Positions 25,688 to 34,087 of a DNA stretch of 64,000 nucleotides are shown here, in pieces. Source of the stretch: DALYDD01 sp031973395 (GTDB taxonomy: Bacteria; Patescibacteriota; Minisyncoccia; Phycocordibacterales; CAIZLB01). Where the stretch lies: positions 6,272 to 70,271 of the forward strand of contig DALYDD010000003.1 in the NCBI GenBank assembly GCA_031973395.1, given 5' to 3'. Position 1 is the first letter of the stretch; each line of letters starts with the position of its first letter. The notes under the pieces are model-generated. The model worked only from the letters and a program-made list of their open reading frames with translations. It searched no databases and was not told the DNA's origin. The position numbers and the translations under genes are program-made.

Positions 25688-27325
25688 TTAATTAAATGGT
25701 TTTGTTTTTACATACCCTACCGCTTCCATTAGATGAATGGATTCTATTGTTTGGTTATTTTCCATATCTGCAATTGTTCGTGCGATTTTTATGATATGTT
25801 CGATTTTTCTTTTTGATAAAGAAAATACAGCTTCGAGTTCAGTCAGTACATTTTTTGCTTCATCAGCAATGCCAAATTTTAAAATAGCATCTACTTGCAT
25901 GTATTGGTTGTAATATCCCCCAGGGTTTCTTTTTCTTTGGATTTGTCTTGCATTCCAGATTATCTGCTTTAGATATTTGCCGTGCAAATTATTTTGATCT
26001 TTTTGCAAAGAACTGGAGGACTGATCTTCGTACAAAAAGTTACAGACAATGGGAAATCTGTCGAGTAGTGGCTCTGAGATTTTGTTTTGATATTTCTTAA
26101 TCTGATACATTGTGCAAGTACAATACTCGCCCTCGCTTTTAAATATCTTTGAGCTCGAGATGTCTTTTACGGTATTCATCCCTTTTTTTCCGCAGGGGCA
26201 GGTATTGGTTGTGGCAATAATTGTCGTAATTAATTCATTCCGAGTAGAAATGTCTCTTTTTCTAATAAACAGATGTCTTCTGTCTAGTGGCTCTCGAAGG
26301 CTTTCTATGCTTTCGCGATCAAATTCACATAACTCATCTAAAATAACCGCTCCGTTGTGGCCGAGAAATAATTCACCTGGTGAATGGACGCCGTTGCCGA
26401 TGAGTCCGTGGGCTGAAATGAGATGGTGAGGACGTCTGACGGGGCGGATAAAAAAATCTGACTTCGGTCTAGTTGCACTGATATGCGGAGCTAGTTGATA
26501 TGTTGAATAACTCTCTATTGCTTCTTTGTCGGTGAGAGGGTCTAATAACTCTCCCGCACATTGTGCTAGGGCACTTTTGCCAGAGCCGGGTGGTCCCGAG
26601 AATAGAATGTGGTGATTTCCGGCTAGCCCTATTGCCAAAGCCCTCTTTTGAGACTGTAAACCTTTTAATTTATCTATTTCGAATAAAGCCGTCTGTTCTC
26701 GCCAGAAATCCTCGTCATGTATACCAGTTCCGCCACTTTTTGTATTTGGAAGATATTGACTCAATGTAAACATGGGTATATTGCGTAGATCATGTAAGGT
26801 AGAAATTTCCATAATTTCAATACCAGGAATGAGGTGTAAGTATTCACTACTTTGTTTTGGGATAATGAATCTCTTTAGCCCTTGTTGATGGGCGGCGTGC
26901 AATAGGTGGACAATATCTTCTTTGATATAGATGGTTCCATCCAATTGAATCTCACCTATACAACAAATCTGTTTAATGCCATTGAAATCATTAATTTGCC
27001 TAGATGCTCTTAGGTATCCAAAAGCAATCGCGAGATCGGAATAGATTCCAGCTTTTTTGCGATTTCCAGGAAGCAAGGACACAATAACCTTCTCGTTTTT
27101 TCTCTGAGGAATATCGAAATTGCAATTTTTCAAAGCTGCCAGAATACGCATTTTGGATTCAGTCATGGCTCTATCTGCCAGACCAACTATATTGAAACAA
27201 AATAAACCTCGAGCAATATCTACCTCGAGATGCATTGTTTCGTATCCATTACTACTCCAATACATGGCTTGGCATAGGCCAATCTGGGATCTCACAGCTC
27301 GTTTTTTATTTGGATATTTATTCAC
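25688..27325 (-). CDS. YifB/ComM-family Mg-chelatase-like AAA+ ATPase
   Basis: A 545-aa protein. The N-terminal ChlI-like domain (1-180) carries the YifB hallmarks FNIVGLADRAMTESKMR (44-60) and VSLLPGNRKKAGIYSDL (about 82-98). The AAA+ domain has Walker A GPPGSGKS (244-251) and a Walker B-like VILDELCEFD region. A CPCG...CTC cysteine cluster (about 379-403) matches the zinc-like insert of the family. In naturally transformable bacteria ComM drives branch migration of incoming DNA, which fits the T4P-like genes elsewhere in the window. The family is widespread, so competence is not implied by itself. Confidence 0.9.
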   Translation of the reverse strand: MNKYPNKKRAVRSQIGLCQAMYWSSNGYETMHLEVDIARGLFCFNIVGLADRAMTESKMRILAALKNCNFDIPQRKNEKVIVSLLPGNRKKAGIYSDLAIAFGYLRASRQINDFNGIKQICCIGEIQLDGTIYIKEDIVHLLHAAHQQGLKRFIIPKQSSEYLHLIPGIEIMEISTLHDLRNIPMFTLSQYLPNTKSGGTGIHDEDFWREQTALFEIDKLKGLQSQKRALAIGLAGNHHILFSGPPGSGKSALAQCAGELLDPLTDKEAIESYSTYQLAPHISATRPKSDFFIRPVRRPHHLISAHGLIGNGVHSPGELFLGHNGAVILDELCEFDRESIESLREPLDRRHLFIRKRDISTRNELITTIIATTNTCPCGKKGMNTVKDISSSKIFKSEGEYCTCTMYQIKKYQNKISEPLLDRFPIVCNFLYEDQSSSSLQKDQNNLHGKYLKQIIWNARQIQRKRNPGGYYNQYMQVDAILKFGIADEAKNVLTELEAVFSLSKRKIEHIIKIARTIADMENNQTIESIHLMEAVGYVKTKPFN

Positions 27326-27413
27326 CCAAATTATTTTACGGATTCAACATTAAATTTTGATCAATTTTAGATCAAGTATTCTTCATCTCATGAGAAAATT
27401 GCCTCTGATTTAC

Positions 27414-28439
27414 TTAGCGCCGGATTCTGCCTGTTGTCATTCGTGTGATTAATTCTTTGAAACCTTTTTCACTTGAAACAATAACCAAAGTGTTTTTATC
27501 CAAAAACGAATACAGTAATTTAATTTTACCATCGGGTCCCACCAATACTCTGGCATCCTTATTCTGTACAATTTTATCCTTAAATACCGCTTTATTCGTA
27601 TCATTTGTTGTACGAACTGTAGTGGTTGTTGATATATTTTCAGTTGAAGAAGTTGATGTTGTTGTGGCAAGCGTGATAGGGGGTGCAGGAGGAATGTCAT
27701 CTATAAATAATTTTCCAAGATCAACTTCCATAAATTGTTCCCATTGCAGTGCGCCAGGGAAGGCTGTGTCGTATGAGTTAATCTTGAATACAATAAATAC
27801 ATCATGAGGGGAAAATGAATATGCCCCAATTACAAAATAGGGTTCTAGTGCTCTCAAAAATCCATCAGGGGCATTACTCCGAATGAGCCCTAAAAATTCT
27901 TTTGCTTGAACGTTTCTAACCGTACTTGTGCCAGTCGTGATAAGTATGCGTTTAATTGTCCCTAAATCTAGTTTTGACAATGTTTCTTTGCGCAGATCTT
28001 GCATGATTGTCAGGGAATCTTTGCCATCTACGTTCACGGCAACCTGTATTTCTGAGTAAACAATTTCTGGTTCCTGTGGTGCGACAATGTCCTCCAGTGT
28101 TGGTTTTGCGGGTTGATTAAAATACCAATACACAAAACCTACTGCACCACCAATCAAAAGAACGGCAATGAAGGCAAAGACGTATATTTTTTTTATTGGT
28201 TTTTTAACATCAAACTCTGCATAGGTTGAACCCTGTCTTTCCTGCCTGGTCTTTTCGGCCATGGCCATTTTGATCATCGAGACATTATCTGTCTTTACGG
28301 TTCCAGCAATATCACTCTGAAAAGTACGAACGGTGCTCGTTTTACCATCTGATTTTGCAGTCTGCTGCAATGCATCAGTTAATTTAACTGTCTCGTGGGG
28401 TGTGTTAAAGCCTGGTTTCTTTTCCTCTTCATTATTCAT
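27414..28439 (-). CDS. Single-TM hypothetical protein with long cytoplasmic N-terminus
   Basis: A 341-aa protein, family not recognised. Residues 1-104 are polar and probably cytoplasmic. One TM segment lies at about 107-129 (YVFAFIAVLLIGGAVGFVYW). The outer part includes an alpha/beta domain (about 145-245) and a Thr/Ser-rich linker (about 253-282) before a final strand-rich segment. No enzyme motif is visible. TATAAT (28448-28453, minus strand) ends 8 nt before the ATG, a clear leaderless arrangement. It is followed on the same strand by the YifB-like gene. Confidence 0.6.
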   Translation of the reverse strand: MNNEEEKKPGFNTPHETVKLTDALQQTAKSDGKTSTVRTFQSDIAGTVKTDNVSMIKMAMAEKTRQERQGSTYAEFDVKKPIKKIYVFAFIAVLLIGGAVGFVYWYFNQPAKPTLEDIVAPQEPEIVYSEIQVAVNVDGKDSLTIMQDLRKETLSKLDLGTIKRILITTGTSTVRNVQAKEFLGLIRSNAPDGFLRALEPYFVIGAYSFSPHDVFIVFKINSYDTAFPGALQWEQFMEVDLGKLFIDDIPPAPPITLATTTSTSSTENISTTTTVRTTNDTNKAVFKDKIVQNKDARVLVGPDGKIKLLYSFLDKNTLVIVSSEKGFKELITRMTTGRIRR

Positions 28440-28487
28440 GTATACGTATTATACAGTCTAAAAACCCGATCACAATCTAATTACCAA

Positions 28488-29012
28488 TTACGATTGAGGT
28501 TGACCCTGCCTCATTACGAATTTTCGAGGATTTTCACACATATCAATAAAGTCATCAGCAGATTCCTTCAATTTTCCAGAAGAAGATTTGCCGAATGCAA
28601 TCACCTCAACCTGACAACCTTGATTTGTTCGTAGGTATTCAACAAGGGGAATAAAGTCTCCATCTCCGGATGCGATGATAATGGTATCGAGTTTTGGTGC
28701 AAGTTTGATCGCGTCCACAGCCAATCCGACATCCCAGTCTGCTTTTTTTGCTCCGTCTCCGAAAATCTGAAGGTTTTTGGTCTTGGTCTCAATACCCAAT
28801 TTCCCAAGCGCCTCAAAAAAGTTCTTCTCATCTCCTGAGTCTGTGGTGATTACGTAGGCTATAGCACGAATAAGGGATCGGTTAGCAACCGCCTCTTTCA
28901 TGATGGCGCCGAAATTAACGCGTCCTCGGTATAAATTCTTTGCGCTGTGGTATAGGTTCTGTGTATCGATAAAAATACCAACGCGCTGTTCTTTGTGTTT
29001 AATAACAGTCAT
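28488..29012 (-). CDS. NYN-domain (LabA/DUF88-type) PIN-like nuclease
   Basis: A 174-aa protein matching the NYN domain: VGIFIDTQNLYHSAKN (11-26, Asp16), KADWDVGLAVDAIKL (90-104, Asp92 and Asp94) and IIIASGDGDFIPLVEYL (111-127, Asp117 and Asp119). These acidic residues would bind metal in a PIN-like active site, so an RNA-cleaving role is likely. Substrate is unknown. LabA-type proteins are common single-domain members, often in RNA turnover contexts. It follows the rpsO terminator on the same strand. Confidence 0.85.
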   Translation of the reverse strand: MTVIKHKEQRVGIFIDTQNLYHSAKNLYRGRVNFGAIMKEAVANRSLIRAIAYVITTDSGDEKNFFEALGKLGIETKTKNLQIFGDGAKKADWDVGLAVDAIKLAPKLDTIIIASGDGDFIPLVEYLRTNQGCQVEVIAFGKSSSGKLKESADDFIDMCENPRKFVMRQGQPQS

Positions 29013-29118
29013 ATATATAAAAATTAAATGCGAAGTCTTTCCCTACTCTGAGTATGGAAATAATAAATTGGACCTCTAAATTGTATCATGATAACGAACT
29101 CTAATTGGCTAGATTCAG

Positions 29119-29161
29119 TTTTAAGAAAAAACATGTCTCCTGGACATGTTTTTTCTTAAAA
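29119..29161. terminator. Terminator downstream of rpsO
   Basis: A perfect 19-bp stem (29119-29137 with 29143-29161), 5-nt loop, with A/T-rich outer arms. It lies between rpsO and the NYN gene and should end rpsO transcripts. A second hairpin (12-bp stem, 29188-29199 with 29204-29215) lies closer to the rpsO stop. Confidence 0.82.
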
Positions 29162-29251
29162 ACCTCTATTGCCGACGTAGAGCGAGCGACATGAGAAAGT
29201 GCTCTTTCTCATGTCCAAGCCGAGGAGAGCAATATAAGGGATTAATACCTT

Positions 29252-29614
29252 CTACTTCTTAGACTTTTTTGAAGATTTTGCTGTCTTCGCTGCTTTTGAC
29301 TTTGCCTTCACTGTTTTTGCAGGAGCTTCAGCCTTAGAAGCCGAATCCTTTCGCTTAATATCGAGTTTTTCGATCAAAGCGGTGTATCGAGCAGGGTTCT
29401 TCTTCTGAAGATACTTCAGATGAGACTGTCGATTAGCAACTAGTTGCAATAAACCACGTCGAGAGTGATTATCCTTCTCGTGTTTCTTCAAATGTTTAGT
29501 CAATTCTTCAATTCGCTCTGAAATGAGAGCGATCTGAGCCTCAGGAGAGCCAGTGTCTTTTGTGTGAACCTGGACATTCTTGATAACTTTTTGCTTTTTA
29601 GACTTTGTTAACAT
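29252..29614 (-). CDS. rpsO: 30S ribosomal protein S15 with basic C-terminal tail
   Basis: A 120-aa small-subunit protein binding 16S rRNA. Residues 1-89 are the S15 fold, with the signature from GSPEAQIALISERI (about 22-35) to DNHSRRGLLQLVANRQSHL (about 48-66). S15 normally ends near residue 89. Here a Lys/Ala/Ser-rich tail of about 30 residues is added, like the tail on the TIM protein at 58 kb. The ATG at 29614 matches the conserved start; longer in-frame forms upstream have no family support. It is divergent from the Xer recombinase gene. Confidence 0.95.
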   Translation of the reverse strand: MLTKSKKQKVIKNVQVHTKDTGSPEAQIALISERIEELTKHLKKHEKDNHSRRGLLQLVANRQSHLKYLQKKNPARYTALIEKLDIKRKDSASKAEAPAKTVKAKSKAAKTAKSSKKSKK

Positions 29615-29746
29615 GATGACAAAGGATAGCATATTAGGTCTGATTACGCAACCAATTAGACCCAATTCAGCCCTTATATAAGCCCTTAGCTGAAGTTTGA
29701 CCCCTATGTTCTTCCTACATACCTGCCTTATGTTATTATGAATGAA

Positions 29747-30655
29747 ATGTCGCACAATTTTGCTAAATTACAGAGAGAGTTCTTGGAACATGTGGAGATT
29801 GAAAAAGGCCGAAGCCTCAAAACCATCGATAATTATGGCCGTTATTTGAATGAATTTGCTAAATTCGCCAATATAGAGAATGTAGAAGAAATTACTGACG
29901 AAAAGCTCCGAGAGTATCGACTTCATTTAAATCGCAAGAAGCTAGGTAACATTAAAATGCCAAAAACCGTTGTTTTGGGCCATCCTACCCTCAAAAAACG
30001 CACCCAAAACTACTATTTGATCGCTTTGCGCTCTTTCCTTAAATACGCAACTGCCAAAAGAGGCATAAAAACACTGGCGGCAGACAGTATTGATTTGGCC
30101 AAAGTGCCAGAACGTTCACTGGATCTAATTAGTCACGATGAGCTGATGCGCCTCCTCGACGCCCCTCTAAAAGAGACAGACCCTCAAAAATCCTTGAAAG
30201 ATAAGGCTATCTTGGAGACCCTCTTTTCTACAGGTCTCCGTGTCTCCGAAATATGTGCCCTTCCTGTGGATTTGGACCTAAGCAAGGATGAGGTCTCGGT
30301 TCGAGGAAAAGGTGAAAAAGTCCGGGTGGTTTTCCTATCCGATGCCGCCAAGACGGCCATAAAAGCCTATCAAGCCAAGGCCAAGAATATAGATTCTCCT
30401 ACTCTATTTAATGTAATCCCTAGGACCGTAGAGAGGATGGTCGGTAAATACGCCGTTAAGGCCGGAATCTCAAAGAAGGTCACCCCTCACGTCATCCGCC
30501 ACAGCTTCGCCACCGACCTCTTGCAAAATGGTGCCGATCTGCGATCCGTCCAGGCCCTCCTAGGTCATGCCAATATTATGACCACCCAGATCTATACCCA
30601 TGTCACTGATCGCCACCTCAAAGAAATCCACAAGAATTTCCACAGGAAGAGATAA
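29747..30655 (+). CDS. Tyrosine recombinase, XerC/XerD type
   Basis: A 302-aa site-specific recombinase, probably for chromosome dimer resolution. A SAM-like N-terminal core-binding domain (about 1-105) is followed by the catalytic domain with the full set: Arg165 (STGLRVSE), Lys near 189 (RGKGEK), HxxR at 248-251 (HVIRHSFAT), His274 (LLGHA) and Tyr283 (IYTHV). The start at 29747 (MSHNFAKL) is chosen because a TATTAT -10 box (29734-29739) ends 7 nt before it; the ATG at 29738 overlaps that box. No second Xer or attachment site was found beside it. Confidence 0.9.
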   Translation: MSHNFAKLQREFLEHVEIEKGRSLKTIDNYGRYLNEFAKFANIENVEEITDEKLREYRLHLNRKKLGNIKMPKTVVLGHPTLKKRTQNYYLIALRSFLKYATAKRGIKTLAADSIDLAKVPERSLDLISHDELMRLLDAPLKETDPQKSLKDKAILETLFSTGLRVSEICALPVDLDLSKDEVSVRGKGEKVRVVFLSDAAKTAIKAYQAKAKNIDSPTLFNVIPRTVERMVGKYAVKAGISKKVTPHVIRHSFATDLLQNGADLRSVQALLGHANIMTTQIYTHVTDRHLKEIHKNFHRKR

Positions 30656-30705
30656 AGATATGAAAATAGCTGCAAATTCTCATCCACTGTATAATCTAGG
30701 CCACA

Positions 30706-31491
30706 ATGTCTCATCCTAATAAAATTATCTGCTGGAATGTGAACGGTATACGCGCCTTGGTTAAAAAAGGCTCTTTCGATTGGCTTACGGCCCAAAATGC
30801 CGATATTATCTGCCTCCAGGAGACAAAGGCTCATCCCGACCAGCTCGCCCCAGAAATCGCAAAGCCGACAGGTTACTCTTCCTTCTTTGACCATTCAAAA
30901 CTAAAAAAAGGCTATAGCGGTGTCGTTATCTATACAAAAAAAGAGCCCGTATCAAGTCTCGATGCTTTTCCTCTATCCCCCGATGCCCTAGACGTAGAAG
31001 GACGTTTTTATCAAGTTGAATTTCCACAGTTCGTACTTATCAACTGCTATTTCCCAAATGGAGGAGGTGCACCAGAACGTCTTGCTTATAAGCTAGAATT
31101 TTATACTGCCTTTGTTAAACATATAAAGAAGATAATGAAGAGCGGCAAAGAACTCATTGTTTGTGGGGATTTTAATATTGTTCACAAAGAAGCCGATGCC
31201 AAGAGATTCAAAGAAAACCAGGGCAATATTGGCTTTTTACCCGAGGAGAGGGCTATGCTCGATACTTTTATAGAGATTGGTTTGGTTGATGTGTTCCGTG
31301 AGTTTTATCCCGATAAAACAGATGCTTATACCTGGTGGGATATGAAAAGTTTTGCGCGCGATAGAAATATTGGTTGGAGAATAGATACTTTTTTTGCTAC
31401 TAAAAAAATCGCCAAAGATATAAAAAGCATAGAGATAAATGATGATATCTATGGGTCAGATCATTGCCCTATTACTTTGTACTTTAAATAA
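30706..31491 (+). CDS. xthA: Exodeoxyribonuclease III (AP endonuclease family)
   Basis: A 261-aa base-excision repair enzyme that cuts at abasic sites. It has WNVNGIRA (10-17, Asn11), LQETK (37-41, metal-binding Glu39), the GDFNIVH active site (about 155-161), WWDMKSFARDRNIGWRID (about 212-229) and the terminal GSDHCPI motif. All catalytic residues of the EEP family are present. A TATAAT box (30690-30695) lies 10 nt before the ATG. It is the last gene before the 437-bp non-coding region. Confidence 0.95.
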   Translation: MSHPNKIICWNVNGIRALVKKGSFDWLTAQNADIICLQETKAHPDQLAPEIAKPTGYSSFFDHSKLKKGYSGVVIYTKKEPVSSLDAFPLSPDALDVEGRFYQVEFPQFVLINCYFPNGGGAPERLAYKLEFYTAFVKHIKKIMKSGKELIVCGDFNIVHKEADAKRFKENQGNIGFLPEERAMLDTFIEIGLVDVFREFYPDKTDAYTWWDMKSFARDRNIGWRIDTFFATKKIAKDIKSIEINDDIYGSDHCPITLYFK

Positions 31492-31530
31492 AATACAGTA
31501 ATTTCTGTAAAATTTTATAAAAGACAATAC

Positions 31531-31683
31531 TTATCCACAAAAGCGCAGAATCTGTCCTTTACATATTATAAAGGACAAGTACAATAATGTGCAGGGAGCG
31601 CCGTTCAGTTCGGGCATAGGTTCATTGACAGCATTGCCGAGGATGTCTTTAAGGAAGGATTCGCGATTCGAATCCTCAATCAT
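31531..31683 (-). CDS. Possible 50-aa ORF
   Basis: Starts ATG at 31683 (MIEDSNRESFLKDILGN) and runs to a TAA that lies in the DnaA box at 31531. The amino acid composition of the first 35 residues looks protein-like, and the frame remains open for 15 codons upstream without a start codon. It may be a small gene or the remnant of a larger one. No -10 box sits at the expected distance. Weak support. Confidence 0.22.
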   Translation of the reverse strand: MIEDSNRESFLKDILGNAVNEPMPELNGAPCTLLYLSFIICKGQILRFCG

Positions 31684-31868
31684 CTTTTTTAGCGGTTCAG
31701 TATCGCTAAAGTCCTTCTTTGACTCCCCTTAGGTAGCTGGCTTAATACAAGCCGCCGAGTTTCGCAACTCACAACTTCATATTTTTTTGGGACGGGTAGG
31801 GTACTTAATTAATCAATTGTTTCCAGTTCTTTCAACGTTGCGCACTGGCGGCTTTTTGTTTACCTGAA

Positions 31869-31884
31869 TGTTTCCCGTGTAACC
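31869..31884. promoter_or_regulatory. parS-like site 1
   Basis: TGTTTCCCGTGTAACC matches the ParB-binding consensus TGTTTCACGTGAAACA at 13 of 16 positions. Part of a cluster with 32433, 34239, 34255 and 34318. Confidence 0.4.
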
Positions 31885-31928
31885 CCTCTGTACTGATTGT
31901 CTGATTCTAGACGTCTGGTCTGATAACT

Positions 31929-33407
31929 CTATTTGACCCGGTGTTTATCACGGATTATGCTCACCTGCTCTTGGTCTAGCTCCATACTTTTACTTTTTGC
32001 TTCCTCAGAAAGTCTCTTTAACTCATTTATATCGAGTTCGTTTAGTTTGGTTGCACGTGTAACGAGATACTCCTCTGTATTCAGGCTTGGGTCCTCAATG
32101 ATGTCTTCCAATAGAATGTTTAACATGAAACCAACTCTCGGCCCAGGCTCAATTCCCAGGCTTTTGATAAGTGTATTTCCGTCAATTTTTAACATACCCA
32201 CAGAGATTGGATCTCGCAAAACTTCCTCAATCATGGCTATATATTTACGTAATCTGTAAGGGTCTTCTTTTGGCACCCCGGTTCCCACCCGATCACATAC
32301 TCTTAGATTCACCAGATCCCAGATATGATCCTTTCCAATGTTTGCAATCATTCTTCGTACTGCTGATAAAGTGATCTGGTTGGTATCACTGAAAAACATA
32401 TGCCACCGGACAAGCTTGGTAACCAATTCAATTGTTTCACGTGAAAATTTCAGCCTCTCCATGATGGTCTTAGTCATTTTTGCACCGATAACTTCATGAC
32501 CATAGAAGGTATAATCCTTCTTTTCCTCAGAAAATCGGCGACTTCTAGGTTTGCCAATATCATGAAAAAGGGCTGCCATTCTGACCTCCTTAGAGTATTC
32601 TTTGTCTATTGCACACTGAAAGCTCCTTACCAAATGTTCAAACACTCCGAACTTATGAGCCTGGGTTTGTTTCATATGTAACCCTTCCTCAAGCTCTGGA
32701 ATCACATATTTAAGAATATCAAGTCTCTGTAAAAGAGTGATTGCCACCCCACCAGTCTTTGACTCTGTAAGTCTAGTAAACTCGTCTCTAATTCTCTCGT
32801 TTGCAATACTCTTTAGTACTGATCCATGCTCAAGGATGGCTTTTTCGGTATCATTGTTAATCGTGAAACCTAATTCAGAGGCAAGTCGCACCGCCCTAAG
32901 GACCCTGAGGCCATCTTCTCTGAATCTCTCGGCTGCAACCCCTACAGATCTGAGTGTCCTTGATTCAATGTCCTTTATGCCCTCAAAATCGTCCACTACG
33001 ATGTCCGATATAGGATCGAAGGCAATTGCATTGACTGTGAAGTCTCGCCGCTTAAGGTCATCGTGTATATTGTCACTAAATCGCACAGCGTCCGGATGTC
33101 TGTTATCGCTATACATTGATTCAATCCGATATGGTGTGATTTCAACGATCGCCAATTTTTTGTCCCCTTCCCCTTCGTTTACTACACCAACAGTGCCGTA
33201 TGTATTTTCATAAAATGTCTTTGGAAAAAGACCCTGGATCTGCTCTGGTGTTGCATTTGTGGTGATGTCCCAATCTTTGGGCTCCCTATCAAGAAAGATA
33301 TCTCTCGTGCACCCTCCTACCAAAAAAGCTTCAAAACCTGCATTTTTCAGAGTTTTTAGGTTGCCAAGGATTGTCTCGGGGATATGTGTAGGGGTATTTT
33401 TTTTCAT
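31929..33407 (-). CDS. cca: CCA tRNA nucleotidyltransferase with HD domain
   Basis: Adds or repairs the 3' CCA of tRNAs; 492 aa. The nucleotidyltransferase head has FLVGGCTRD (about 29-37) and DWDITTNATPEQ (about 46-57), the metal-binding DxD. RRDFTVNAIAFDP and the helical neck follow, then an HD domain (ALFHDIGKPRSRRF, about 269-282). The gene sits next to four tRNAs. tRNA-Arg, tRNA-Gly(GCC) and tRNA-Pro here lack an encoded CCA, so the enzyme is required. A 14/16 parS-like site lies inside its coding sequence at 32433-32448. Confidence 0.93.
   Translation of the reverse strand: MKKNTPTHIPETILGNLKTLKNAGFEAFLVGGCTRDIFLDREPKDWDITTNATPEQIQGLFPKTFYENTYGTVGVVNEGEGDKKLAIVEITPYRIESMYSDNRHPDAVRFSDNIHDDLKRRDFTVNAIAFDPISDIVVDDFEGIKDIESRTLRSVGVAAERFREDGLRVLRAVRLASELGFTINNDTEKAILEHGSVLKSIANERIRDEFTRLTESKTGGVAITLLQRLDILKYVIPELEEGLHMKQTQAHKFGVFEHLVRSFQCAIDKEYSKEVRMAALFHDIGKPRSRRFSEEKKDYTFYGHEVIGAKMTKTIMERLKFSRETIELVTKLVRWHMFFSDTNQITLSAVRRMIANIGKDHIWDLVNLRVCDRVGTGVPKEDPYRLRKYIAMIEEVLRDPISVGMLKIDGNTLIKSLGIEPGPRVGFMLNILLEDIIEDPSLNTEEYLVTRATKLNELDINELKRLSEEAKSKSMELDQEQVSIIRDKHRVK
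32433..32448. promoter_or_regulatory. parS-like site 2 (inside cca)
   Basis: TGTTTCACGTGAAAAT matches the parS consensus at 14 of 16 positions, including the full core GTTTCACGTGAAA. Confidence 0.5.
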
Positions 33408-33536
33408 CTCTTTAGTATCTGCGTCGAAGGAAATGTATGTCTTACTCGAAATACTAGTATATATTTTGATTTTTTGCTATTTATAATGTAATATCAGCTG
33501 GTATTGGCGCTTTACACATGGGCCAATGTGAACTTT

Positions 33537-33608
33537 GCACCTATGGTGAAATGGATATCACAACGGTCTTCGGAACCGTTATTCTAGGTTCGAATCCTGG
33601 TAGGTGCA
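33537..33608 (+). tRNA. tRNA-Arg (anticodon TCG)
   Basis: Acceptor GCACCTA pairs with TAGGTGC. The D-stem is GTGA/TCAC. The anticodon stem ACGGT/ACCGT closes the loop CTTCGGA, giving anticodon TCG. The T-arm is CTAGG-TTCGAAT-CCTGG. Discriminator A at 33608 is followed by CAA, so CCA is not encoded. Confidence 0.95.
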
Positions 33609-33637
33609 CAATCTAGCTTGATAAAAGTATAGAGAAT

Positions 33638-33708
33638 GCGGGTATGGTTTAGTGGTAGAATGCGTCCTTGCCAAGGACGAGACGGGAGTTCGATTCTCCC
33701 TACCCGCA
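33638..33708 (+). tRNA. tRNA-Gly (anticodon GCC)
   Basis: Acceptor GCGGGTA pairs with TACCCGC. The anticodon stem CGTCC/GGACG holds the loop TTGCCAA, giving anticodon GCC. The T-arm is GGGAG-TTCGATT-CTCCC. The discriminator is A and CCA is not encoded. It lies 29 bp after tRNA-Arg and before a strong terminator. Fifteen bases of its 3' end recur at 33975-33989. Confidence 0.96.
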
Positions 33709-33760
33709 CAAAAATCAAAATACCCATAGCACAACTGTGTTATGGGTATTTTGATTTTTG
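33709..33760 (+). terminator. Terminator after tRNA-Arg/tRNA-Gly
   Basis: A perfect 20-bp stem (33709-33728 with 33741-33760) and a 12-nt loop start immediately after the tRNA-Gly discriminator base. The right arm is T-rich. It ends the two-tRNA transcript. Confidence 0.88.
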
Positions 33761-33990
33761 CTGAAGGTATATAGAGAGAATCGAAAGCCGGACTGAGGCG
33801 GCTATATGAGCAGGGCGAATTGCCGCGAAGGAGGCGGGTGAGCTTTGGGATAGGGGCCCAAAGCGCAAGACCTTTTGAGAGATTTTATGAACGGTAGTGA
33901 AATAAAAGATCCAAAAGGTGTATACGGGTCCTGTAAGCACCGCAAGCGAGGACGATTCGTCCGAGACTTGTGACCGATTCTCCCTACCCC
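33761..33990 (+). ncRNA. Structured element bounded by a copy of the tRNA-Gly 3' end
   Basis: About 230 nt without a gene. GAGAATCG (33776-33783) can pair with CGATTCTC (33975-33982) to close the element. Inside are GCTTTGGG/CCCAAAGC, a long hairpin ACCTTTTG/CAAAAGGT with an inner TTTTAT/ATAAAA helix, and GGACG-ATT-CGTCC. The right end CGATTCTCCCTACCC (33975-33989) is identical to 15 bases of the tRNA-Gly gene (33691-33705). This could be a structured RNA or a small inserted element with a duplicated tRNA end. Strand is a guess. Confidence 0.4.
33975..33989 (+). repeat. 15-bp direct copy of tRNA-Gly 3' end
   Basis: CGATTCTCCCTACCC occurs at 33691-33705, in the tRNA-Gly T-arm and acceptor, and again here. 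Integrases often leave such att duplications at tRNA ends, but the intervening DNA is only about 270 bp. Confidence 0.7.
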
Positions 33991-34087
33991 CTTAAGGCAA
34001 ACTCTGACTTATACCCACTTTCTGGCTTTTTAACTTTGGCTAATAATAAGCCTGAAATGAAACTTTCTTCACAAAAATCATCAAAAC

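Larger units (their letters stand above)
31492..31928. other. 437-bp intergenic region with DnaA box, hairpins and a parS-like site
   Basis: No established gene. From left to right: perfect DnaA box TTATCCACA (31531-31539); 9-bp hairpin (31553-31561 with 31569-31577); 8-bp hairpin AGGATTCG/CGAATCCT near 31656; a large stem-loop closed by AAGCCGCC/GGCGGCTT (31749-31756 with 31847-31854) and CGCAAC/GTTGCG (31763-31768 with 31837-31842), followed by a T-run on the plus strand; and a parS-like site at 31869-31884. A small RNA or a replication/segregation region are both possible. Confidence 0.45.

Noticed and set aside
31531..31728. Possible tmRNA or RNase P RNA in the xthA-cca spacer
   Set aside because: No T-arm with CCA end, no RNase P core motifs and no tag-like reading frame ending in Ala-Ala could be found.
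33740..33940. Minus-strand ORF of 66 codons over the tRNA-Gly-linked element
   Set aside because: It overlaps the tRNA terminator and the structured element and has no protein signature.
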